From positions 139,022 through 203,021 of the forward strand of contig ML978190.1 in assembly GCA_010015745.1 (NCBI GenBank): DNA of 64,000 nucleotides, given 5' to 3'. The notes under the pieces are model-generated. The model was not told the DNA's origin. It ran no database searches and saw only the letters and a program-made list of their open reading frames with translations. Below, in pieces: positions 43,376 to 54,724 of this stretch; position 1 is the first letter of the stretch, and every line of letters begins with the position of its first letter. The position numbers and the translations under genes were made by a program. This DNA is from Setomelanomma holmii (lineage: Eukaryota > Ascomycota > Dothideomycetes > Pleosporales > Phaeosphaeriaceae).

Positions 43376-46108
43376 TTATTGCCCATTTCCCCCATTAGCA
43401 TTCAACTCGGCCTTCCTCCTCAGATGCTCCGTCAACACTCCAAAATTGTCCCTAGCCTCTGGATTCTCCTCGACAATGTGTCTCAGATTCGCCATCTGTA
43501 TCTCGCTGACAGCCTGATGCTTACTTAAGTTGTCTACCAGGATAGTCTTGATGACGGGTGCGTCGATGTACTCGCCTAGAATTTCGAGCGCCTTTGGGAT
43601 CTGATAATGTGCGGGTGTGGGTTGTGCAATGGCGGAGGGTGGGTAGTGAGCGTTGTTGGTTGGAGCGGCCTGCGAGTAGGGATTGCCGTATTGGCCTTGT
43701 GGAGTGGGGAAGGAGGCGGCCATGGGTGAGTATTGTGGGCCATGAGGATTGTTCACCGGTGACGGGCTGGGTCCGTTGTGCGGGCCGTTTGGAGGCAGGC
43801 CTGGTTGTGCGACTTGTCCTGCGCCGATTTCTTGAGCGGGATAGCGCTCAAAGTGTTCGGAGGAGGGTTGTTCGGGTTTGACTTCTGGGAGTTTGGCGAC
43901 AAGTGCGAGGAGGACCATGTGTTCTTTTCGCGGCGTTTCGATGGTACAGTGCTCGAGCATGTCGATGAATGAGGGCAGGTTGCTGCCTCCGGCCTCGATC
44001 GGTATGATGTAGAGATCGCGCATGATTCCGTTGCCAGTGGTTTCTACGGGGACTACACCCCATCGGCCACGCGATTGGAAGTAGGTGTAGAACGAATCCA
44101 TGACCCCTCGACCTTCGGTTGTGACAGGGCTGAGAGCGAGCACAGCAACGTCGAATGTCTCCGAGTGTCCTATACCTCGGATATAGTCGTCACCTTTAGA
44201 GCTCTCGATACGTCCTTGCACAGAGACGACGTTCGAAATCAGCTGGTTCCAAGGTACCATCTGGCCAAAGTCGCCGCCAGCGACAAAGCGAGCGACGGCG
44301 TCGAAAGGCTGCATCGATTGCATATTGATAGATCCTTGCCAGCACACAGTTGGGTCTGACGAGTAGCCAGCCATGTCCACATCATTGTCCTCGTCTTTGA
44401 GCAGACGGTCAATGTCGGCGTCATCAGCAGCAGCTTGTGGTTTCTCATGCATCTGCATTGAGCTTTGCCGCCGAAGTAGGAATGTTTGCTGATCATGCTG
44501 GGGTGACTTGACCTTGTCGAACACTGAGTGGATGTCGAAGTTGGTAGAAGGCCGCCGAACGCTGTCAGTAGGTGTGCCTGAGGTGTCTAGAGAGAGTGGG
44601 GCGTGTGACGCGTCTGCTGGGCTTTCTGGGGGGCGATGACCCACAGGTGACTGCATTGTCACGTCCTCGGTAGCGCTTTCCTTCTCAGGCTGGGTGGGCT
44701 GTCTGAATTCGTTGTCGTCAAGTTGGTCGTCTCCTCCAATAATCTCATCACCCTTGTGCGTCTTGCGCATCCGCGGGCCAGTCTCCTCCGTCAGGATCAT
44801 CTGTTTTTCGGCCGCTTCGCGCATCGCGGCGAATTCCTTTTGCTTGTCCTCGCTTGCCATCTCTTCAATCGGCATGACAGCCAGCTCTTGTGATTTCAGG
44901 CTGCCTGATAGCATGCGGTCCACAAGGATGGCGTTTTTCTTGATGTTGAACATGATGGCACGCAGTCGCTGGGAGAATGCTGAGTCACTTCCTTCCGGTT
45001 CGCCATAATGGTCGAACGCTGCCAGAGTGACATCGAGAGCGAATCGTGATGCCAGAGATTTTGGTGTTGCGCCATCTGGGATACGATAGCCACGAGAGTC
45101 AGAGGCGTTATTGATGAGAGGTGCGAGCACATCCCGCAGCTTCTCTGCAAACGGCTTCTGTGTTGCAGGTAGGGCGTCGATGTCTGCGACAGACGTTGTC
45201 TGTGGTGTCGCCTTATCCTGATGCTGACTAGACTTTCTGCGCTTCTTACTCGCATTAGCCTTCTCAGCAGGCGCTTCGTGGCGGCGCTTCTCGCCCAAAG
45301 GTGACTGTGGCTGGCTCTTGATACCCTGGTTACATGTTAGAACCGATGCGTGCACACTGGGACGCTGCATAGCTCGTACCTTTGTATCAGCCTGTCCGTT
45401 GGATGCATTCGACGTCTGCACATTGAGAGACGCGGGGGCAGGTGAGGCAGCTTGCACAGCTGGTACAGGTGCTTGTGAAGGCGTCGAGGCAGCAGGCTGC
45501 GGTGTCTTTGGCTTCTCTTCCTGCCTGACGTCGCTGGGCCGCGGTTTTGGCTTGGATCCTTTCTTGCGCGCCCACGGCTTCTCCCCCCGCGCCATGGCCG
45601 CGAGCAATTCTTGGTGTTCCTCGGGCTTGCATTGTTCGCAGTAATAATTCTTGCCCTCCCAGAAGTCGCCCTCAGGCAAGCCCAAACATTTGTTATGCTG
45701 CCACGCTTCGCAATTGTCGCAGCAGATCATTTGCCGTCCCCGAATGTCGCGCTGGTCGCCGCAAACACATCGGATGATGGCGTCGTCTTCCTCTTCTTCC
45801 TGGTCTGCCGACTGCGACGACTGCGCGCGCGCGACATCGCCTTTACCCTTGGTCTGTCCCTTCTTACCGGCCTTTGCCTGTATCGCCGGCTTCGGTGTTG
45901 TCGCTGGCTCTTCGAGGAGGTCGAGGTTCTTGGTGTGCTGGCCCTTGTTGGCGCGGCCAGACCGGCGTGTCTCGTCTACAGTAGGATTATCAGCATCCGC
46001 AAGTGGAGTAGGAGCTGTCAATCGCGTGCTCTGGGGTGGTGGAGTACGCCACCTGAGCGACGTCGCAGTACGCGTAGGTGTCTGCTTACCAGTCATGATG
46101 TCGAACAC
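43376..46108 (-). CDS. BYE1: Bye1-like transcription factor: PHD, TFIIS-like and SPOC domains
   Basis: The frame is open from 46108 to 43376 (910 codons), but 45379-45326 is probably a 54 bp in-frame intron (GTACGA...TAACCAG) giving 892 residues. N-terminal RRSGRANKGQHTKNLD is the family lead-in. A C4HC3 PHD finger follows (IIRCVCGDQRDIRGRQMICC, WQHNKCLGLPEGDFW, YYCEQC), then the TFIIS central region (FAEKLRDVLAPLINNASDSR, QRLRAIMFNIKKNAILVDRM), and a SPOC domain (VCWQGSINMQSMQPFDAVAR). The C-terminus is Gln/Pro-rich with a helical end. Yeast Bye1 binds H3K4-methylated nucleosomes via the PHD and RNA polymerase II via the TFIIS-like domain. The start could be MFDIM or MTGKQ. Confidence 0.93.
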   Translation of the reverse strand: MFDIMTGKQTPTRTATSLRWRTPPPQSTRLTAPTPLADADNPTVDETRRSGRANKGQHTKNLDLLEEPATTPKPAIQAKAGKKGQTKGKGDVARAQSSQSADQEEEEDDAIIRCVCGDQRDIRGRQMICCDNCEAWQHNKCLGLPEGDFWEGKNYYCEQCKPEEHQELLAAMARGEKPWARKKGSKPKPRPSDVRQEEKPKTPQPAASTPSQAPVPAVQAASPAPASLNVQTSNASNGQADTKVRAMQRPSVHASVLTCNQGIKSQPQSPLGEKRRHEAPAEKANASKKRRKSSQHQDKATPQTTSVADIDALPATQKPFAEKLRDVLAPLINNASDSRGYRIPDGATPKSLASRFALDVTLAAFDHYGEPEGSDSAFSQRLRAIMFNIKKNAILVDRMLSGSLKSQELAVMPIEEMASEDKQKEFAAMREAAEKQMILTEETGPRMRKTHKGDEIIGGDDQLDDNEFRQPTQPEKESATEDVTMQSPVGHRPPESPADASHAPLSLDTSGTPTDSVRRPSTNFDIHSVFDKVKSPQHDQQTFLLRRQSSMQMHEKPQAAADDADIDRLLKDEDNDVDMAGYSSDPTVCWQGSINMQSMQPFDAVARFVAGGDFGQMVPWNQLISNVVSVQGRIESSKGDDYIRGIGHSETFDVAVLALSPVTTEGRGVMDSFYTYFQSRGRWGVVPVETTGNGIMRDLYIIPIEAGGSNLPSFIDMLEHCTIETPRKEHMVLLALVAKLPEVKPEQPSSEHFERYPAQEIGAGQVAQPGLPPNGPHNGPSPSPVNNPHGPQYSPMAASFPTPQGQYGNPYSQAAPTNNAHYPPSAIAQPTPAHYQIPKALEILGEYIDAPVIKTILVDNLSKHQAVSEIQMANLRHIVEENPEARDNFGVLTEHLRRKAELNANGGNGQ

Positions 46109-46742
46109 AGGGTATTGGGCTCAGATATGCAGATGCGACCACAATTGCAGCTTATTCTATGTGCGCAACAAGTTCAAAAATCTCTCTACGTAAAGCCGCT
46201 TGCCGTCTGGCACTGCCGCGGACAGGCGGATAGCTTGTGGGCTCCAGTCCCTGACCAGTACAAAGCGCAAAGATACCTCCCGCCTCTCCTGCAAAAGTGG
46301 AAGGCGCGATGGGTCGTGCGACTGCCGACTGCGCGGTCGTGGCTTCCTCTGATGCGCGTACCTTCCGGCGCAGAGCTACTAGGACGCGAAGGCGTACAGA
46401 ATGAAGATGATGAGTTGCAAAGAGTCTTTAGTGAGTGGGCGACACGATATGCGCAGTGCTGTGAGCGTGTGTCGTGATGGCGCGCAGTGCGGGAGTCACA
46501 GTGTCGTGTGGGTGTTGACGTGAGGAGAAGGTGGGAGCTCCTAGAGCTTTTGCCGGCAAATGGCCCATGCAGAAGCGGCCGAACGCCTTTGGTACCTGGC
46601 CACTCACAAGCTTCGGCTGGACCCTGGAGCTCTGAAGTCATTCCTCGTGCAAGCGCTGCCTTTCTTTTCACAACAATCCCGACTAACAAGCTGGAAAGAT
46701 AAAAGAAGTACATCTGGAAGCTTCTAGTACTAGCGGAGCAAT
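46109..46742. promoter_or_regulatory. Divergent promoter, Bye1 / ZNF830-like gene
   Basis: 634 bp between two start codons on opposite strands. A long mirrored minus-strand frame (46186-47049) crosses it but has no motif. No clear TATA box. Confidence 0.5.
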
Positions 46743-47462
46743 ATGGCAGACGCACGAACGCTGCTTCGTCAGCAAAGAGCGGCGCGACAGCAGGCGCAAA
46801 AACATCAGAAACAATCGGCCGCGCCTGCAGCAGTACCGACTTCGAAGAAGCGCAAAGCGGCGGATGAGAGCGTGGAAGAGCGGAAAAGAACGCGTACCAA
46901 GGAGGAAGCAGGCGTACCGGCGGGCTTTTTTGACGCTGGAGCTGAGAAAGTCGCCGAGGAAGGCACCACCGATCCTTCCAGCACAACACACGGCGATCTA
47001 CTACAGGAAGACACACGTGAACCAGAGCTCTCGACTCCACAAGCTCCACCGCTAGACTCTGCAGCCGAGGCAGAGCTCGATGCCTTCCTCAACGAGATGC
47101 AGCAAGAACGACCTCCACCCGCTGCGACATATGCCTCAGGCGCAGTGATAGAAGCTAAGCCCATGACGGCCGCTGAGATCGCCGCACAAGCGAGAGAGGA
47201 TCAAAGCGCACAACGAGCGCGGAAGGATGAGGAAATGGAGGGCGAGAAGGAAGACGCTGCACGGGCGCTTGAAGATGAATTCGAGGAGATGGAGGGTCTG
47301 GAGGAGAGAGTGAAGAAGCTTCGAGAGCAGAGAGAGGCTTTGCGATTGAAGCATACCCCAGCAGCGATAGCAGATGTTGCCGTGCCCACTGCACCGCCAG
47401 TCGAGGAGGATGAGAGTGAATCCGACGAGGATTGGGACGACTGGCGGTTCCGTCCCGCTTGA
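46743..47462 (+). CDS. ZNF830-like nuclear protein without its zinc finger
   Basis: Single exon of 239 residues. The start MADARTLLRQQRAARQQ and the segment VPAGFFDAGAEK, a later coiled coil (LEDEFEEMEGLEERVKKLRE) and the end DEDWDDWRFRPA match the plan of ZNF830/CCDC16-type fungal proteins. In that family a C2H2 finger normally follows the first 20 residues; here QKHQKQSAAPAAVPTSKK goes straight to a nuclear-localisation-like stretch (KKRKAADESVEERKR) and no paired Cys/His are present anywhere. Homologues are linked to pre-mRNA splicing and genome stability in the nucleus. The assignment rests on ends and coiled coil, so it is moderate. Confidence 0.6.
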   Translation: MADARTLLRQQRAARQQAQKHQKQSAAPAAVPTSKKRKAADESVEERKRTRTKEEAGVPAGFFDAGAEKVAEEGTTDPSSTTHGDLLQEDTREPELSTPQAPPLDSAAEAELDAFLNEMQQERPPPAATYASGAVIEAKPMTAAEIAAQAREDQSAQRARKDEEMEGEKEDAARALEDEFEEMEGLEERVKKLREQREALRLKHTPAAIADVAVPTAPPVEEDESESDEDWDDWRFRPA

Positions 47463-47931
47463 GAGGTTAAATGGGCTGCTCCAGCCGTTCTTGTATTATA
47501 TATGGCATATCGCATTTGATACCCTGGGTCAGGCGTCTGCATGCAGGTACGTCTTCGGAAGACTCAAAAACTGCGCACAGCAGGTTGCGTCAAATCAACA
47601 ATAATCAATTCATCTTACCCTAGTCTCACCTATTGTATCTTGACATGAAGAATATAATATACTGTATGTCCTCGTTGCCACGAATTTCGAACGCAGAACT
47701 GAGACTAGATTGAGACCATAGTCTAGCCGCGCCAAGGCCAACAACGTCAATGGTGAGGGAAACCTTGAACACTTCGGCTCGAACAAAGTCACTCCGCGAC
47801 ACCATTTCCTCTCCGCCCTCGACCTTCACACGTGTGCCTGGAAACACCACTCCACTCCCTACTAAGCACATCAAAAACCCCCAACCAGCGACTGCGTCTC
47901 CATCACAACACACACGACCACAACCCCCACC
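47463..47931. other. Intergenic before the ArfGAP gene
   Basis: Short gap holding the ZNF830-like 3' end and the ArfGAP promoter. The 5' leader shortly before the ATG is C/A-rich (CACAACCCCCACC). No gene. Confidence 0.5.
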
Positions 47932-49675
47932 ATGTCGCGGCGGCCCAACCCTGCCGCTGATCGTGCGGAACAGAATCGCGCAACACTCAAGAATTTGGTG
48001 AAGCTCGAGGGCAACAAGACATGTTCCGACTGCAAGAGGAACAAGCGTATGTAGCTGTCAAATCCTCTCGAGACTTCTGCATATTGACAATCGTGGCAGA
48101 CCCTCGATGGGCCAGCTGGAATCTGGGCGTCTTCATATGCATTCGATGCTCGGGCATTCACCGAGGCATGGGCACGCACATTAGCAAAGTCAAGTCGGTC
48201 GACCTCGACACCTGGACGGACGAGCAATTGCAGAGCGTCTTGAAGTGGGGCAACGCGAGGGCGAACAAGTACTGGGAGGCAAAGCTGGCGCCTGGCCACG
48301 TCCCGTCCGAGTCCAAGATTGAGAACTTCATACGTACAAAGTACGAGTCGAAGCGATGGACTATGGATGGACCCATGCCGGACCCCTCGACTCTAGAAGC
48401 CGACGATGATGACCTGGTAGGTGGTAGAGTGTGTATATCTGCACGACTCGACTAACAGTGCCACAGCCACTCAAGAAGGTCCAGGAAAAGGTCCAAATAG
48501 AACGGTCCGCCTCGCAACACATTGCCGGCGCATCGAGTCGGCCTGCGCCTCCTCCGCAAGCCAAACCTCAGCCCGCCATCGACCTCTTTGGCGACGAGGC
48601 GCCTGCTCCTCAGCGCCCCAGCACAGGACCTCCGGTTGGGCGAGCGCCACCAAAAGCAGAACCAACTCCACCAAAACAGACCAAGGCAGGCGACTCGCTA
48701 TTGGGGCTGGACTTCTTGGGCGGAGGACCCACTACGCAACCTGCTCGACCATCTAGCACAGGCCCTGCTGCTGTGTCTGCTCCGTCGAGACCAGATCTCA
48801 AGCAGTCTATTCTTTCTCTGTACGCCTCGAAACCCGCCGCTGCACCACAACCACAACAACATGCGCGACAAGAGTCTTTTGGTGGACTGGCATCACCACA
48901 GGGTCAGGCATCACCTCAACAGTCCGCATTTGGCGGGATGAACGATGCCTTTAGCAGTCTATCGTTTAGCCAAGCAGCACAACCAGCCCCTAAACCGTCT
49001 CCGTTCTCTGGTCTGGACAGCTTCTCGAGCACGAAGTCGCCATCAACCACCTCGACCTCGAACATGTTTGGCGGCGGCGGCAACTTCTTCGACTCGAAGC
49101 CAAAGTCACCACCGTACACACAAACACAGGCTCGGACAACGAGTCCTCCAAGCGGCCTGGGTGACTTCTCCTCCTTTACGTCTCCAGCATCATCCAAGCC
49201 TGCTCCATCCGCCTCTGGCCTTGGTGACCTCCTTGACTTATCAATGCCATCCGCGCCTGCACCTGCACCGAAGGCTGCACCTCCTCCTGTAGCATCACCG
49301 CCAATCAACTCGGCCTTCAACCTTTCTTCTCCCGCCGCTCCATCTGCACCCGCACCACAAGCACAAGCCACACCTGCGCCTGTGAATTATGGCGGATTCT
49401 CAAATATGGATGCGTGGGGTAGCAACGATGTATGGGCTTCGTCCGCGCCTAGTCAACCTGCTGCGACCACGAGCACGACTTCACATGTCCCAGCGAAGAG
49501 TCCGGGCTGGGGTGCGCCGCAGGTCGCGCAAGATGATGACTTTGGTGGATGGAGTAGTGCGGCGCCTACGACGAGCGCGCCTACGACAACTACGACGCAT
49601 ACCAATGCTCCTGCTAGCAAGCCAGCGGGTGGATTTGGAGGTAGTGATGATTTGTTCTCGAATGTTTGGGAGTAG
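47932..49675 (+). CDS. AGE2: Age2/SMAP-type Arf GTPase-activating protein
   Basis: Three exons (47932-48046, 48100-48416, 48467-49675) with introns of 53 and 50 bp; 546 residues. The ArfGAP domain fills the first about 135: NKTCSDCKRNKHPRWASWN and VFICIRCSGIHRGMG give the zinc-binding CX2CX17CX2C and the catalytic arginine finger in HRGMG. SKIENFIRTKYESKRW follows at the end of the domain. The rest is a Pro/Ser/Gln-rich disordered tail with repeated short motifs such as FGGLAS, SPFSGLDSF and NAFNL-like stretches, and it ends in DDLFSNVWE; such motifs bind clathrin and adaptors. It would switch off Arf1 at the trans-Golgi and endosomes, driving vesicle uncoating. Confidence 0.93.
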
Positions 49676-50087
49676 ATAATATTACGAGTGTGATCTGGCA
49701 TTGGGGATGGTAGTAGCAGCGCAAGGGAGATTGCATAGTCCTAGCGTCTTGATAGTCGTTCGGAGAAGAATAAGCATAGCACAATGAATACAAGAGGCAC
49801 ATTGACCGATTGCCACTTTGCTACTTGGTGAGATTTGTACAAAATGCGATGAACGTAAAAGTCCACAAAGAACGCGAACCTAGACCTGGGCCTGAACGCC
49901 TAGCATGCCGGAGAAATCCTTACACGTACCCAACGCTCATCAAATGCTGCAAAACGCGCAAGCAAGCAAGCAGACACTCTCATCGCCCGTTCCTTGCCAG
50001 CTCTCTTCCGATGAGGGCGAGAGCACGACCGAAACTCTTCTTCTACCCCTCCCACCGTCTCTGCCCTTCAGCCCTCAGCCTGGCTCT
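49676..50087. other. Convergent 3' region
   Basis: Stretch between the 3' ends of the ArfGAP and SNARE genes. No gene seen. Confidence 0.5.
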
Positions 50088-50574
50088 TCAGAATATTAAA
50101 TGCCAAATCCAATACAGCACCACCACACCCGCTACTATCATCCCAGCCAACTTGAATATCGCGACTTTATTCCCCGAAGCGGCCATGCGTGTCAGTCGGG
50201 TTGCGCTGCCTTTTAGCGTGCTGCTGAAGGTGGAGAATGTTTCGGACTGCGAGCAAAGTGAGCCGTGAGCTTTGGCTAGCATTGAGCGTAGGCCGGGAGG
50301 GTACGAGCTCGCAGATGGGAATTAGGGAGTACGGGATGGGGAATGGAATGGGAAAATGGCAGGGCGAAGGACATAGGACGCACAGTACTATCTATAACGC
50401 CCTGGTCGCGCGCATTGTCGTATATATCTATTGTCACGCCGCGCAGGGCGGAGACTTTGTTTGCGAGTTCGTCGAGGCGGGAGTTATTCTGTCTATTGCG
50501 TGTATGAGCATTTGCAAAGGTCGAGGCTGGAAGTGAGTAAATTCGTACTGTTCGCGCTCATATGCCGCCGACAT
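50088..50574 (-). CDS. SFT1: Bet1/Sft1-like Qc-SNARE
   Basis: Three small exons (50574-50549, 50492-50384, 50246-50088) give a 97-residue protein; introns are 56 bp (GTACGA donor, ATAG acceptor) and 136 bp (GTGCGT donor, CGCAG acceptor), the latter long for this genome. The sequence runs MSAAYEREQQNNSRLDELAN, VSALRGVTIDIYDNARDQG, ETFSTFSSTLKGSATRLTRM and a C-terminal anchor KVAIFKLAGMIVAGVVVLYW. That is the short Qc-SNARE layout of Bet1 and Sft1: one SNARE helix then a tail anchor, with a glutamine expected at the ionic layer. I favour Sft1, which works in intra-Golgi transport, over Bet1. The correct exons are too short to appear in simple frame searches. Confidence 0.85.
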
Positions 50575-52450
50575 GCTGGATTGATGCGATGCGCTGGGGG
50601 CGATGGAGTGGGTGTTTCGAGTGGTGAGGTCACGGAAGGGCGGCGGAGAGTGCGGGTAGAGAAGTAGCGGTGACTTAAACGTGATGTATGTGCGCAAAAG
50701 CTCTGTGGTTGTGGTTTGGGTACCTCGCGAGCTGGTGGCTTTGGCGCGTCTGGAGAGGGACGTTATGCGTGCCCAGGAACCCTGCATGCTAAGAGATGAA
50801 TGTAGTTTAGCGTGGCTGTGGAGATGGGAAACTTGTTCTTACGAGGAGCTTCGTTTCTCCTTCGCATCATCTCGTGTTTTCTCGAACCTCGTCTCTTCTC
50901 TTGAATATGGAAGATGTTTGCATTGTCACATTTGGACAACGAAGCAGTGGATTGTACCGCATCCACGTGTCTGTGGCTGCCCTTCTTAGGGTACCACAAG
51001 CTGCTGTGCATTCAGAGCATGTGAGCGATGTCATATCAGAGACTGTATTGCTACCTCCAAGGCTGTCTGTAGACCGTCGTTAAACTCCAAGAATTCTATG
51101 TCGTTTTTCTATCGAAGCGATTTGGCAGTCTGTCGCTACCCGGATACCGAAGCTTCTCCCAGGAACAGGCGTAGAGACATTAGCTTCGCTGCGACAGTTT
51201 CTCCCCAGACTGCTATATCGACGACCAGAATCCAGAAGTGACATGTAACCCGCTGTCTCGCGACATGCGATGATGTCGGATGCAGCCAGGTCTTGTGGAA
51301 GAACTTCTGACCCTGTTCAGCTCAGACGAACTTTCGGACGCCGTTCAGAGCAGATCAAGATCAAATCTGGATGTGTTGTTTATAGTTCAAGGTCCGCTAC
51401 GACCAATAATGATCCCCGACAGCAACCAAGTGGTCAAATACACTTGGGCCTGTCAGACTCATGCTGGCCATTCGACATGGGTAGCGAGCCGAGTATACTG
51501 AAGCTGAATGCCGATGCTGACACTCCATTACGCCCGCAACCAATACAATACTATTCACCAATCAACATTGACCGTTGTTATCAGCATTGATCATACACGG
51601 AAAGGAGCAAGTGATTTGTACAGACAGCCCCAGTATCGCGAGCACCAGTACGGCATGCCCGGTGTCAGACGGGGCGGAACAATGATTACCTGCCCAATCT
51701 GAAAGCTTCCACAACTATGATTGGCAAACAGCAGTGCTTATCGAGCTCGGGCACGAAGTCAGCCCTACGCTTCACAGATACCTTTCAATGGTGGTCTAAA
51801 GTACAATTTCGAGACACCATGAGTTCTGCGGCCTTCGCTTGAGTCTTGGCCCCGGCCATTCGGACCGAACCATGTTACCGGGTCAAATGCCCCTGCATTG
51901 ACACCATCGAGACCAAACGGCCGTCCCGGGCTCCCCTGGGCTTTGTCATTTCGTGATTTATCAGGCGAAACGCGTTTGTCGCTCTCTTGCGCTTGTGAGT
52001 AGACTCCCATCTGCAGAAATCTGCAACAGCAACGAAGAGACAAACGTTGATGAGCGGCTATCAGCTCCTAGGAGCCATTACAACTATAAGCCACCACGTG
52101 AATACAGTGCTTACTGTGGGAACACGGCTCCTGCCGTCGTGTTCGCCTCAATAATAGCTCGATGCTTGGCTTGCATGGTGTTACATGGATACAAGTGCAA
52201 CAGCTATCAAGATATTTTTGGGAGCCAATGAGAGCATCGCTTTGGTCGCTCTCATCTCAGCTTTACATTTCACATACTACGCAGCGGCATCTGAACCTTG
52301 CGCGTTGCATACAATGCTTGTTGTCGCATGGGGTCCAAAGTTCGTAAACGACGACTTATCTGATGCTCCTCGCGCACCGACTTTCGACTTGCTCACCTTC
52401 CTTTGGACCAATTTTTTGTTGCTTCCTTCGGCTCTTTCATTCTTGTCACG
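50575..52450. other. 1.9 kb intergenic region
   Basis: Several short frames occur on both strands with no recognisable features. The region contains the SNARE promoter and the upstream sequence of the large membrane protein that starts at 52451. A frame at 52185-52526 overlaps the start of that gene in another phase and is probably a shadow. Confidence 0.45.
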
Positions 52451-54627
52451 ATGTCGGGAGGTGCTTCGGTATATACTGGTTTCTGGAAGGATCGGCAGCT
52501 CACCTCCCTCGAAGGAGCAACGTTGACCCTAACGACGACAAACGCATCGTATCTTGTCGCTTTCCTAGCCCTGTTCTTAGGAATCGTCGCTGGCCACTTC
52601 TGGGCTATAATATCCTACGCAGTATTTCAAATTCGCTTCACCTTTGCACCACGTGGTGGACAGCACCATCAACAGCAGGCCATTCTTCGTAATTATCACG
52701 CACCGGGAGCGGCTATCTGGCAACTAATCTTATCATCTTGGTCATGGCGGCGGCGGCGAGGCAATGTTGCTCTGCTGTCCGCCCTACCAGTGGTGGTCTT
52801 AGCCTCGATCAGCATGCTGGCTTTTGCTGCAGCCGGTATCCTGTCTGCTCGCGTCACCAGCAAGGACTCTGACGTTTTGGTCAAAAGTCCAAGTTGTGGA
52901 TTTTGGTTGAAGCCAGGCCCCATCGCAGTCGAAAACAATCAGGAGCTTAGCAGAGACAAGGCTGCAGCATACAACTCTAACACCGCGGAGGACTACCATC
53001 TGGCTTCGACTATGGCTGCGAATTGCCAAAAGAACTCCTCTGTTGCCTCAGATTGTGTCTCCTATGCCCCAAAAGCGATGGACTGGACTACGACAACCAA
53101 GTCGATTTGCGCCTTTGATCCAAAGGTTTGCTCTCAGAACATCACGGTACGCTTCGATACCGGACCAGTCGACTCGACCGTGCACTTTGGTATCAACGCT
53201 CTCAAGCAAGATCGCCTCACATACAGAAGTGTCGTGGAATGCAGTCCACTCAAGCGAGAAGGATACATGAGTGATTGGCACGATATGAATGGAACAAGGT
53301 TTGCGCCGGGTCAGATCGAAGGGGACGTACTGCAAACACAGCCTGATGAGATGTGGTTGGAGTGGTACTATGGGCCAAATCTGTTGCTTGGACTGAACTC
53401 CACAATCATATACAGTGATCGAGAGCCAACGGTCCACATGTTTGGAAGCCAGCTCTTCCGCCTGACGTGAGTTTCACACGTGGGCATCGGTCACACACGG
53501 AGCTGACATGCAACAGTGGGCAGAAGGCACAGATTGGCTCCGCATCGCCGCAATGGCAACCCATCCCGGAGCTCAATCGTACCGACGCCGATGTTCAACT
53601 TCTCTGGCTACGACAAGAAATGGGAATGCAGTACGCACAGCCCGTCAATGACCCTTGGTTCCAGGCCAACTCTCCCGTAACTCGAGCATTTGAAGTCTCA
53701 CCCGGCGTATTCAAGAACACAACAGCCTACAGTCCCGGAGATTGGCCCTTGACAGCAGTGGCCTGCACACAACAATTCCAATGGTGCGACCCTAGTACCA
53801 GTTCCGTCGACCCAACATGCACGGATCTAGGCGGCCTGCGCCCCGTCCTCAAGCAAGCAAAACGTCTCTTCAAGCGCGAAAAGCAACAAATCACCTTCGC
53901 GCGCTTGACAGAAGTGTTCAGTACCGCTGGTGGCTTGGCCGACATTGCGCTCACGATTACCGGCGACGCCCTGCTCATCAATAAGTTTGGATACTACCAG
54001 CTCGCAGCTCCGCGCGACGACCACTGGATCCAGGAACTCAGCCACATGTTCGGTACGCTGTTGCAGTATATCCAGATTCGAAACTACAGATTCACGGGTG
54101 GATATACGTCGGCGCTGAAGATTGAGCCGGAGATCACGGCGCCCCAAACTAACGAGACCTGGATGTGCAACTCGCAGATTGTCAAGCGCGAGGACTACCA
54201 GTCGCTTAGTGTATTGGGGCTGGCGATCATATGCTCGTTCGGCGGGCTTGTCATCTTGATCAATCTGTCGCTTGAGTCGATTGTTGGATGGTATCAGAAG
54301 CGCTATAACAAGCGCGAGTATGCGTCGGCGGAGTGGGAGTTGTTGCAGGCGGAAACACTGCAGAGGCAGTTGTATAAGAGCTATGGAGTCGATCTGTACG
54401 AGGAAAATGTCAGTATGGGAGATGTTCTGGAGAGGTTGAAGGGAAGGAAAAATGGCGAGACGATGGAGACGCTGATAGGCGGGAGAAATGAGGCGGCCAA
54501 AGAGCTGAAGAGTATGTCGAGTACTGGGACCTTGGGAAAGGGAAGTGAGATTGGTGTCCATGTGAGGAGGGTCAGCTCGGACATGACGATGCCTATGAGT
54601 CCGTTGTCTCGGGCTGGGTCGTCATGA
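52451..54627 (+). CDS. Large uncharacterised fungal membrane protein
   Basis: Two exons (52451-53466, 53517-54627) joined across a 50 bp intron (GTGAGT...CAACAG); 708 residues. It starts MSGGASVYTGFWKDRQ, the usual opening of a family common in Dothideomycetes, followed by LEGATLTLTTTNASYLVAFL. Membrane helices are near residues 35-70 and 115-145. A large predicted extracellular region follows, with about 11 cysteines and many Asn-X-Ser/Thr sites. A last helix (LGLAIICSFGGLVILINLSL) precedes a cytosolic tail that contains LEERLKGRK-like coiled and Ser-rich stretches. This plan suggests a surface sensor or channel-like protein, but no function is established. Start at 52451 is chosen over the frame's extension to 52403, which lacks an ATG. 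Confidence 0.78.
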
Positions 54628-54724
54628 TTAGATCCAAATGCCGTTAGGTCATGTGGGGAAGATAGCAAGCTACCCAGCCATATACATGCCGCCTCGACGC
54701 CAATGAGCTCTTCCTGCAAATAAC

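Noticed and set aside
45611..46477. 288-codon plus-strand frame
   Set aside because: Antisense of the Bye1 PHD region and promoter; Cys/Arg-rich composition from the complement of coding DNA.
46186..47049. 287-codon minus-strand frame
   Set aside because: It crosses the divergent promoter and the antisense of the ZNF830-like gene with Arg/Ser/Leu-rich, motif-free sequence.
53827..54561. 244-codon minus-strand frame
   Set aside because: Antisense of a well-supported membrane protein exon; no motif.
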